A stretch of 22,628 nt of DNA from NCBI GenBank assembly GCA_035510155.1, contig DATKHR010000297.1, positions 1-22,628 on the forward strand, read 5' to 3'. This DNA is from DATKHR01 sp035510155. GTDB lineage: Bacteria; Acidobacteriota; Vicinamibacteria; Vicinamibacterales; CAVVIG01. Of the stretch, positions 7,842 to 14,727 are shown piece after piece. The position numbers and the translations under genes are program-made. The notes under the pieces are model-generated. The model worked only from the letters and a program-made list of their open reading frames with translations, was not told where the DNA came from and ran no database searches. Each line of letters opens with the position of its first letter. Positions within the stretch are counted from its first letter, which is position 1.

Positions 7842-8758
7842 CAGGGAGCCTCCTCGTCCGAGTAGAACTTGAGCACGTACTGCTCGAAAGCGCTTCCGCC
7901 GAAGGGCGCGATCCGAACATCATGCACCGGCAGGTCGCGCACGGCTGCAAGCAGAGGCCCGAGCGGCCCATCGACATCCACGACCCAAGACTGCGGGTCG
8001 CGCTGAACCAGCACCATCTCACTCAGGGCCGGTACGTGCCCGTTTACCGGCGTCGAGAACTCGATAGTGACGCGCTTCGGCACTTCCCGCCGGATATCGT
8101 CGATGGTCCGCAGCGCGACCAACCGTCCACGACGCACCAGCGCGATGCGATCGGACGTCTTCTCCACTTCGGAGAGCACATGTGACGACAGAAAGACCGT
8201 CGTGCCAGCGCGCCGCACCAGGTCCCGCAGCGTTTCAGCGAACGCTTCGATCATCAGCGGGTCGAGGCCCGCTGTCGGCTCGTCCAGGATTACGACCGGA
8301 GGGTCGGTCATGAGCGCCTGGATCAACCCGAGTTTTCGCTTCATGCCATGTGAGTAGTCACGCATGCGGCGGCGAAGATCCGTTTCGCTGACGTCGAACC
8401 GCCGCAGGAGCGACTCGAGCCGAGACGCGACCACCGGCCGCTGCCCGACGCTCGCGAGAAACTGGATGAACCCGTGCCCGGTGAGGTCGGGGTACATCGG
8501 CAACTCGCCGGGGAGATACCCAACCAATCGGCGGACTTGGAGGCCCTGGCGCTGGCAATCGAACCCGCCGGTCCACGCCCTGCCCGCCGATGGGCGCACC
8601 AGGTCGAGCAACAGCCGGATGGTTGTCGTCTTGCCGGCGCCGTTCGGTCCGAGAAAGGCGAAAACCTCGCCTTCGAACACGCTGAGCGTCAAGCCGTCGA
8701 GCCCGACAACGCGTCCGTAGTCCTTCGTCAGTCCTTCTGCGCGAATGCCGTCCTTCAT
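7841..8758 (-). CDS. ABC exporter ATP-binding protein
   Basis: Cytoplasmic ATPase of the exporter with the permease at 7035-7841. The Walker A is GPNGAGKT (37-44), the signature is the variant YSHGMKRK (135-142), the Walker B is VVILDE (155-160) and the switch histidine is H193 in LSSHVLSEVEKTSDR. The signature variant YSxGMKRK is common in this BcrA/NatA-like class. The C-terminal extension ends EQYVLKFYSDEE. The ATG at 8758 overlaps the anti-sigma stop by one base (TAATG), and the ATPase stop overlaps the permease start in the same way. Expression is therefore probably tied to the sigma/anti-sigma pair upstream. Confidence 0.9.
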   Translation of the reverse strand: MKDGIRAEGLTKDYGRVVGLDGLTLSVFEGEVFAFLGPNGAGKTTTIRLLLDLVRPSAGRAWTGGFDCQRQGLQVRRLVGYLPGELPMYPDLTGHGFIQFLASVGQRPVVASRLESLLRRFDVSETDLRRRMRDYSHGMKRKLGLIQALMTDPPVVILDEPTAGLDPLMIEAFAETLRDLVRRAGTTVFLSSHVLSEVEKTSDRIALVRRGRLVALRTIDDIRREVPKRVTIEFSTPVNGHVPALSEMVLVQRDPQSWVVDVDGPLGPLLAAVRDLPVHDVRIAPFGGSAFEQYVLKFYSDEEAP

Positions 8759-9909
8759 TACCTCGATCGAGCCAACGCACCGAGGGCGCTCGTCAGCAGA
8801 TCGTGCGCAAGATCCTCAGTGCCTGCCGCATCGATGGTCACAGCCCCCGGAGTGTCCGGCACGTCGAATCGTTCGAGAGGGACTTGCGCCGTCGGCAGCA
8901 CCTGACGTCGTCGCAGACGAAACGAAATGGAGAACGCGTCGCCCAGATAAGAACCTGACGCCGTCAGCTGAAGGATCTGGAAGTCGCTCGCGTCGACCAC
9001 CACGCGTGCTTGGCTGAGCTCATAGAGGCCAGACACGCTCGCGGCCGCGGCCGCCGGCAGCTCGACAACGTAGCGTTTTCCACGCTCGTCGTCGATCTCG
9101 CTGACCGTCTGCCCCGCCACGGTCTGCAAGACGCGAATTGCCGCCTCGACATGGTGGCGCTCGAGCTCGGCCAGATCCAAGGCATGCCCCGCCTCGATCG
9201 TGAACCGAAACCTGAAAAACCGCCCGTCAGCGTGCACGATAGCCGTCCGCCGCCCTGCGAGCGGGTCTTCGCTGATCGCGGCGACCATGGCGCCGTCGGG
9301 CGCATACCGCACAAAGCGGTAACGTCCTGGCGTGTCGTGGTCGACGAGCTGCTCGATGCGGCCCGTGCCGTTCTGGACTGATCCGATGTAGGGAAGGCGC
9401 AGCTCGAGGTCGAACTCGCGAAGCTCCGTTCCGCTCACCGGGGAGAGCGTTTCGAGGGAGCGATCGAGAATCACCGCCGCCGACAGAATGCGCGGCGCGT
9501 CCGGCGGGGGCAGCGTGAAGACGACAAAGAGCACGGCTGCCGCCACTAGGCCGGCTGTCAACAATCTCGGCAACGTCAACCGACCCACGAACCCCAGAGA
9601 CTCCAGGAACCCCGGCAACATCCCCAACCTGACGGACCTCACGCGAGGGAGCAACCCGTCGCGCAGCGTGGTCGCGCCTGTACGATCCGAGCGTTCGATC
9701 AGGGCTTGTTCCACGCGGCTTCGCAACAACGCGGGCACGGGCACGTGGGCGGCCATCTCGCGCAGCGCGTCATTCGCCTGACGTACCTCGTCGAGGCGTG
9801 CGCGACATTCGGCGCACGCTTCAAGGTGATAGCGCTCAACCGGCTTGGCCTCCTCGTCGGCTGCGGCACGAATGCGCACGTCGCTCAAACAGTGCAACCT
9901 GGTCAACAT
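8758..9909 (-). CDS. Zinc-finger anti-sigma factor with large extracytoplasmic domain
   Basis: Membrane-anchored inhibitor of the sigma factor encoded just upstream. The ATG at 9909 has a TGAGGT ribosome site 5 bases before it, overlapping the sigma stop codon; the longer open frame (to 10236) is only a shadow of the sigma gene. The 383-residue protein begins with a zinc anti-sigma finger, H28-x3-C32-x2-C35, with H6/C7 as possible extra ligands. One membrane helix spans about 116-133 (LLTAGLVAAAVLFVVFTL). The remaining 250 residues are outside the cytoplasm and beta-rich (for example RFRFTIEAGHALDL, VVVDASDFQILQLTASGSYLG), with a pattern like RseB/LolA-type sensor folds. That fold assignment is inference. 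The outer part is large for a simple ZAS anti-sigma, so it may bind the signal or substrate itself. The gene overlaps the ATPase gene by one base. Confidence 0.85.
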   Translation of the reverse strand: MLTRLHCLSDVRIRAAADEEAKPVERYHLEACAECRARLDEVRQANDALREMAAHVPVPALLRSRVEQALIERSDRTGATTLRDGLLPRVRSVRLGMLPGFLESLGFVGRLTLPRLLTAGLVAAAVLFVVFTLPPPDAPRILSAAVILDRSLETLSPVSGTELREFDLELRLPYIGSVQNGTGRIEQLVDHDTPGRYRFVRYAPDGAMVAAISEDPLAGRRTAIVHADGRFFRFRFTIEAGHALDLAELERHHVEAAIRVLQTVAGQTVSEIDDERGKRYVVELPAAAAASVSGLYELSQARVVVDASDFQILQLTASGSYLGDAFSISFRLRRRQVLPTAQVPLERFDVPDTPGAVTIDAAGTEDLAHDLLTSALGALARSR

Positions 9910-9917
9910 AAAGGACC

Positions 9918-10502
9918 TCACGTGTGCGACATGGCCGTTCGCGCCCGGTGCCATCGAGCCATCGCCCGTGCCAACAGGCGGCCGACCGACGTCTCGCGCA
10001 CGCCCGTTGCCGCCGCGATGTCTCGATAGGACAGACCTTGCGCTTTGAGCGCGACGAGCGCTCGGTCCCGCGGCGCAAGCGTGGCAATGGCGGCGAGGAA
10101 CAGCGTCATGGCATCGCGCGCCTCGACGTCCGGGGCGGCTGTCAGGCGCTGCTCGTGCTCGGGAAGCCAAACCGACCACCGTTTGCGCATCCGAAGTTGG
10201 TCCCGGCAGAGGTTTGCCGCGACCGTGAAAAGCCAAGCCCTCAGGTTCGAACCCGATTCACCGCGGTCGAGGCGATGGGCGGCAAGGTGGTCGATCAACC
10301 GGACGAAGGTGCTCTGTACGACGTCCTCGGCGTCGGCATGCGAGCGCAGCATCAAACGGGCGAAGCGGAACAGCGACGCGCCGTACGCGTCGAAGAGCTC
10401 CAGGACCTCGTTCGGACAGGAGTCGTCGGCAACCGCGCACGCAGTCGAGTTCAGAACAAGGCTCGCCGCTTCCGAAGTGCCCATTTCACGTTGGGCTCGC
10501 AC
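9918..10502 (-). CDS. ECF-type RNA polymerase sigma factor
   Basis: Alternative sigma-70 factor of the extracytoplasmic-function class. Region 2 is visible at about residues 35-73 (ELFDAYGASLFRFARLML, then HADAEDVVQSTFVRLIDHL, the core-binding and -10 region), with WLFTVAANLCRDQLR following. Region 4 is at about 143-187 (LAPRDRALVALKAQGLSYRD, then GVRETSVGRLLARAMARW, a helix-turn-helix). No region 1 or 3 is present, as normal. The length is 188-194 residues. The start is either GTG at 10502 or ATG at 10484; neither has a strong ribosome site, and both lie inside the 3' end of the upstream beta-helix gene. The anti-sigma gene follows after 8 bases. Its targets probably include its own operon, but I could not find a matching promoter. 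Confidence 0.9.
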   Translation of the reverse strand: MRAQREMGTSEAASLVLNSTACAVADDSCPNEVLELFDAYGASLFRFARLMLRSHADAEDVVQSTFVRLIDHLAAHRLDRGESGSNLRAWLFTVAANLCRDQLRMRKRWSVWLPEHEQRLTAAPDVEARDAMTLFLAAIATLAPRDRALVALKAQGLSYRDIAAATGVRETSVGRLLARAMARWHRARTAMSHT

Positions 10503-12163
10503 TGCTCATACTTCGCCCGAGTGTATAACGTAGGGACCGCCCACTTGTGACACGCAGGCTCGGGGGGGCCGCCGCAGGCGCCGCTGTACCCGATATTCGC
10601 GACGGCACTCGGCCCCAGCCGATCGCACATTTGAGCCAGGTAAAGGCTTGCGGGCGTGACAGGGGTTCCGAGCGAGTCGTAGATGCCGTCTGCGACAGGT
10701 CTGTTGCTGCCCGGCTCGTTGCCGCTCAATGGCGTGCCGACGCAGCCGATGCACCAGTTCTGCGCGCCGGCAGGCATCTGTACGACAAGCCACGGCGTCG
10801 TCACGTTCCAGGCGACGCCCCAGCCCATCGCCCAACCCTGTCCCGAGCCGTGATTGCCACGATCCGAGAACGATATCCCCGTCGTGCCACCGTTGTATCC
10901 GTTCGGGGCATTGGGGAGCTGGGCGTTGTCCGCCAGCAGCCCGGTCGCCCATCGCTGATGGGCCGAGATACCTGCCTGCTGGGAACTGAAGAAATTCAGC
11001 ACGACGTTCGGACCCGTCACGCGGCTCTGCGTTACGAACGGCCACTCTCCGGGGCTGCCCGTCGACGAGCTCTGATTGACGAAGATCTGAGTGCCGCTGA
11101 TTCCAAAGTCCGCCATCCGATCCCCCGTGTGCGTCACGGTGTGGACGACGTTGACGGTGTCGAGAGTGACCTGTTTCACATTGCCGCCGATGGTGACCGT
11201 GTTCTGGGTGTCTTGAAACGCGAGATCCTGGCCCCACCCGTTCAGGACTGCGGTCATCGTCAACCCGGTAAACTGAGGCTGCGTGATGTCGACATTCAGA
11301 GGCGGCGCCATCACGCTGAGGTGCTCGACGCCTACTTGCGAGATGCGACCATCGAAGCTGTAGTGCACGACGGTCCCGCCTGGAGGATTCAACAGCGCCG
11401 ACTCGAAAGAATCGCTGAGCGGGGCGTCCAGGGTCAGTTGATTGCCCGAGACCGCGGCAATCACACGATCCGTGCTGATGGTAGAGCCGACCGCGAGCCA
11501 GGTCTGCGGCTGGCCATTGCTGCCGACCAGGAGGTCCATCCCCAGCGAGCTGATCCAGGCTGCGGTCACTGGACGCTCAATCAGCACAATGTCGCCGACG
11601 CTGAAATCGGACGTGTCATCGATGGCGAGAGACAACGATCCCGAGGGCAGATAGGCATCCGTCATGGCCGCGGAGCGCCCAAACGGTTGGTACGAGCCGG
11701 CGCCGGTCAGTGTGACCGCCGTGTGCGGATCGCCCGTCATCGTGATGATGGTCCCGTCCGGCCCTGAGCCGCTGCCGCGCAACACGACGCCGCTCGTCGC
11801 GATCCTCAGGGGGCCGGCACAGTTGAAAGCTCCCGCCGTCAGGAGCACCGCGCCTCGAAATCCATTGCTGTCGGGGAGCAATGCCGAAACGGCGTCGATG
11901 GCGGCTTGGATTGCGGCGGTGTCGTCGGAACCGGAGGCATCCACGGTCTGTTGAACCGGCACATCGGGAAGGGCCACTCCCCCGCCTAGGTAGCCGGCGT
12001 ACGAGAAGTCCATCACTCCGTTGCCTTGGCTGTCCGTCTGGTACTGCAGCCGGCCGTCGGGGCCCTGAAAGACCCAGGTTGAGGTTTGCGCTGCGGGTGT
12101 GGAAGCGGCGACGACGAACAGCACAGCCCCTACAGTCAGCGGTCTGGGGATCCTCGTAGGCAT
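10451..12163 (-). CDS. Secreted right-handed beta-helix protein (pectate-lyase-like fold)
   Basis: The 570-residue product starts at ATG 12163, where AAGGA lies 8 bases upstream. A signal peptide covers residues 1-26 (LTVGAVLFVVAASTPAAQT). After a short WVFQGPDGRLQY segment comes DDTAAIQAAIDAV, the start of the pectate-lyase-3/phage-tail-spike type beta-helix, followed by GVVLRGSGSGPDGTIITM and repeated strands with T, V and N ladders to about residue 440. The C-terminal 120 residues have several cysteines (CIGCVG, MCDR, GACGGPPEPACHKW). A polysaccharide-binding or lyase role fits the fold, but no catalytic residue set can be assigned. It sits between the GT-C-like gene and the sigma factor, overlapping the latter by 34 or 52 bases depending on the sigma start. 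Confidence 0.78.
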   Translation of the reverse strand: MPTRIPRPLTVGAVLFVVAASTPAAQTSTWVFQGPDGRLQYQTDSQGNGVMDFSYAGYLGGGVALPDVPVQQTVDASGSDDTAAIQAAIDAVSALLPDSNGFRGAVLLTAGAFNCAGPLRIATSGVVLRGSGSGPDGTIITMTGDPHTAVTLTGAGSYQPFGRSAAMTDAYLPSGSLSLAIDDTSDFSVGDIVLIERPVTAAWISSLGMDLLVGSNGQPQTWLAVGSTISTDRVIAAVSGNQLTLDAPLSDSFESALLNPPGGTVVHYSFDGRISQVGVEHLSVMAPPLNVDITQPQFTGLTMTAVLNGWGQDLAFQDTQNTVTIGGNVKQVTLDTVNVVHTVTHTGDRMADFGISGTQIFVNQSSSTGSPGEWPFVTQSRVTGPNVVLNFFSSQQAGISAHQRWATGLLADNAQLPNAPNGYNGGTTGISFSDRGNHGSGQGWAMGWGVAWNVTTPWLVVQMPAGAQNWCIGCVGTPLSGNEPGSNRPVADGIYDSLGTPVTPASLYLAQMCDRLGPSAVANIGYSGACGGPPEPACHKWAVPTLYTRAKYEQCEPNVKWALRKRRALF

Positions 12164-12174
12164 GGCCGCCATCC

Positions 12175-12195
12175 TTCGTGATTCGTGAATCGTAG
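12175..12195. repeat. Heptamer repeat in the gap upstream of the beta-helix gene
   Basis: Three 7-base units, TTCGTGA, TTCGTGA and ATCGTAG, lie in the 62-bp gap between the GT-C-like gene stop and the beta-helix start. The first two are identical and the third is diverged. The spacing matches the heptamer arrays inside the neighbouring gene (13640-13667 and 14040-14067). Confidence 0.5.
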
Positions 12196-12225
12196 CGTCC
12201 AATACTTTAGCGGTAGAGCAAAGCC

Positions 12226-14718
12226 TTATTCGCGGTCGCGGCTGTTGACGAGCTCGACGCGAACAGACCCGAACGCGGCTGAGATTTCGACGACGAGCGG
12301 GATGCGGCGTGTGTCGGCGCTCAACCACGCCAACATGGAAATCGATCCCGCGGCCCCCTGGGAGCCCCGTGGGCCTTGGCGTTCGACGCGTTCGCTGAGG
12401 CGCGGCTCCAGCTTCCACGCCGGCCGGGCGCGTCCGTCCAGCTGGATAGTCTCGAGACCGTCGACGGTCACATCGAGTCGTGAGCGCCGGCCGTTGTCGC
12501 TGAGGGGCACGACAAATCCGGCGCCGGCTTGAAAAGGCAGCGTGCGGACGTAGAAGAGCGCGGTCAGGGGATCGCGCGCCTCTGTGGCAAGTGGCAGTGT
12601 GATTGCGGCGCCTCCGGTTGTCATCCGCACCTCGTGCCTGACTGCGTCAAACTCGAGCCGCCTCTCGATGCGACGCTTGCCATCCACGATGTTCTCGCGG
12701 TGTTCGAGCGGCAAGAGGCGATCGGTCGCGGTGGTTTCGAGCTGGGCATCGGCCTCGAAGAACGATGAGACCCACGAGGCCGTCTCGGCACGCATGACGA
12801 ACCGGAACGCTTCGGGCCCCTGCGGTTCAGCGACGGAAATGGTCGCTTCGCCTGCCGGCAGATTCATGGGGCCGCTCGTCCAGCGGACGCGGTAGGTGGC
12901 GGACTCTCCGGCCGCGAATGGCACGGGGCCCGGTTCGCGGGGCACCGGGTCGGTCACCGCGCTCACTGCCGACTCGATTGCCGGCGACCAGACTGTCTGG
13001 TAGATGCGTTGGTCGTCGAAGCGGGCCCGTTCGATGAGAGCGCCCGTTACAGTCGGCTCAGGCGTGAGCAAGCCGTGGCTCACGATGTACTCCACGCCGA
13101 GATCATGGAGCGTGAGCAGCGAATCTGGCGACGGCAGGCGGCGCATCGCGTCGACGAGCGCCGCGTAAAACGCAGGGCGCACGCTGCTGTACCCGTTCAC
13201 AACCGGCCGGCCGTGTTCGAGCGACTGAAGCATGCACCTCGTGTTGCCTGTGTCGAACCCCATTGGGACACACACGACGGCGCCCGCGCCCTGCTGCTGC
13301 CGAAGCCATCGTCCCGCGTTCGTGCTCAGGGTGGGCGCAGATGGATACGCAATGACGCCGTTGGCCGATTCCAACCCGACGACGGCCAGCACGCAACCTG
13401 CAACAACCGACTTCGCGCGCGGCCATCGGATTTCCAGCTCGCGCATTCCCACCGCGGCAAGAACGGCAATCCCGCAGAGTGTGAGGACGCTGAAGCGCGC
13501 TGCGGCGCGAATGGCGGCCATGCCAAAGAGTGACTGGTACAGGAACGCATAAAGCGGGCGAAGTCCGTCGGGTCCGAGCGATAACACGATGCCAACGAGC
13601 GAGATGCCTGCGTAGACGGCGACGACAGTCGTGGCTCGGTACGCGTGACTCGTAGCTCGTTGCTCGCCTGACACGCTGCGACGCTGTGCGACCGTCGTCA
13701 ACACGCCAAACAGGGCGAGCAGGATCGCACAGAAGCCCGGAAACAGTGCCTGCTCGGGGCCGCTCTTGCGCGGAAGGCGCGCATCGGGCGACGGCTGCAG
13801 CCAGCCGGTGCGGCCATAGAGCATATTGGTCGGCGGGGCCTGAACGTAACTCGCAAGGACGGCGCTCCCGTGTGCAACCTCGTACAAATTCCGACCCGCC
13901 GCCGCCTCGCGCTCGACACGCAGGTACGGTAACGACCAGGGCAGCGCGACCAGCAGGGCGATCGCTCCCGCGGTCACCCCGCCGAGCATCAGGCGGGGAT
14001 AGCTCGTCGCCCCTGCCTCGAGGCGGAGAGACTCCCCAGTCATGGCAGATGGCTCATGGCTGATGGCTCTGGAGACGACGAGGATGGCGGCGCCGGTCGC
14101 GATGCCAATAGCGCCGATGAGGCCGTAGTAAATCGAGCTGAGGGCCTGCAGCCCCATGACGAGGCCCAGCGCGACGGCGTCCGTGCCGCGCTCCGATCGG
14201 AACAGACGATGGAGGAAGAAGAACGAGAGGGGGAGGAAGTAGAGCGCTTGGAGTTGGATGTGGGTGAGGTGCGTGAAGTGATACGGGGCGAAGCCAAAGA
14301 TCGCTCCGGCCACATAGGCCGCGCGTTCGCTGCCGACCAAGGCCCGGGCGAGCACGTGCATCGCCAGAGCCGAGGCGGCGAGCGAGGCGATCAGCAGGAC
14401 GTTGTAACAGAGCACAAGATCGTGGCTGATGGCGTACACCGGCCAGAGCGCCACGGCCTGCAGGAGCAGATGATCCGAATAGGCCAGCGTGTGATGGGCG
14501 GGGAAGAAAACAGGCGCGTCGAAGACGCGGCCCGTCAGCAGCCACGTCGGGTGGGTCGAGATGGTGTGGAGGTCCCAGCCGAGGGTCCAGAGGTACAAGG
14601 CTGGATCACCGGTCGGATCGATCGCGCCGAAGAGCGAGTGGAGGTGCAGGACGAGCGGCCAGGTGAACGCGCAAGCCGCTAGCACGTAGATGAGCGCGGT
14701 CAGCAGCGTTCGGCGCAC
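12226..14718 (-). CDS. GT-C-like polytopic membrane protein fused to a DUF3108 domain
   Basis: The 830-residue protein has three parts. Residues 1 to about 455 form a polytopic membrane domain of about ten to twelve helices with family-like motifs in the first outer loop (GAIDPTGDPALYLW, then FDAPVFFPAHHTLAYSDHLL) and FGFAPYHFTHLTHIQLQAL. This resembles GT-C glycosyltransferase-type proteins that use lipid-linked sugars. About 460-575 is a soluble alpha/beta part (VVCVPMGFDTGNTRCMLQ). From about 598 to the end is a DUF3108-type domain: FAAGESATYRVRW, LPAGEATISV, DPLTALFYVRTLPFQAG, then WLSADTRRIPLVVEI. DUF3108 proteins are normally separate periplasmic proteins. The GTG start at 14718 follows the ADOP stop by 9 bases, with GGAG before that stop. 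Two heptamer arrays fall in loops between helices. The sugar and acceptor are unknown. Confidence 0.82.
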   Translation of the reverse strand: MRRTLLTALIYVLAACAFTWPLVLHLHSLFGAIDPTGDPALYLWTLGWDLHTISTHPTWLLTGRVFDAPVFFPAHHTLAYSDHLLLQAVALWPVYAISHDLVLCYNVLLIASLAASALAMHVLARALVGSERAAYVAGAIFGFAPYHFTHLTHIQLQALYFLPLSFFFLHRLFRSERGTDAVALGLVMGLQALSSIYYGLIGAIGIATGAAILVVSRAISHEPSAMTGESLRLEAGATSYPRLMLGGVTAGAIALLVALPWSLPYLRVEREAAAGRNLYEVAHGSAVLASYVQAPPTNMLYGRTGWLQPSPDARLPRKSGPEQALFPGFCAILLALFGVLTTVAQRRSVSGEQRATSHAYRATTVVAVYAGISLVGIVLSLGPDGLRPLYAFLYQSLFGMAAIRAAARFSVLTLCGIAVLAAVGMRELEIRWPRAKSVVAGCVLAVVGLESANGVIAYPSAPTLSTNAGRWLRQQQGAGAVVCVPMGFDTGNTRCMLQSLEHGRPVVNGYSSVRPAFYAALVDAMRRLPSPDSLLTLHDLGVEYIVSHGLLTPEPTVTGALIERARFDDQRIYQTVWSPAIESAVSAVTDPVPREPGPVPFAAGESATYRVRWTSGPMNLPAGEATISVAEPQGPEAFRFVMRAETASWVSSFFEADAQLETTATDRLLPLEHRENIVDGKRRIERRLEFDAVRHEVRMTTGGAAITLPLATEARDPLTALFYVRTLPFQAGAGFVVPLSDNGRRSRLDVTVDGLETIQLDGRARPAWKLEPRLSERVERQGPRGSQGAAGSISMLAWLSADTRRIPLVVEISAAFGSVRVELVNSRDRE
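13640..13667. repeat. Four-unit heptamer array inside the GT-C-like gene
   Basis: Four consecutive 7-base units on the plus strand: TACGCGT, GACTCGT, AGCTCGT and TGCTCGC, consensus NNCTCGT. In the minus-strand protein they encode about residues 351-360 (SGEQRATSHAY), in a hydrophilic loop between two membrane helices. Four units are 28 bases, so the array itself is not a whole number of codons. Confidence 0.6.
14040..14067. repeat. Second four-unit heptamer array inside the GT-C-like gene
   Basis: Four consecutive 7-base units on the plus strand: TCATGGC, AGATGGC, TCATGGC and TGATGGC, consensus NNATGGC with only the first two bases varying. They encode about residues 218-227 (ISHEPSAMTG) of the minus-strand protein, in a loop between two membrane helices. 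The core differs from the array at 13640 but the 7-base period is the same. Confidence 0.7.
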
Positions 14719-14727
14719 CAGGATTCG

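Noticed and set aside
10547..11767. Plus-strand open frame of 406 codons opposite the beta-helix gene
   Set aside because: No domain, no ribosome site, R/H/D-rich shadow composition.
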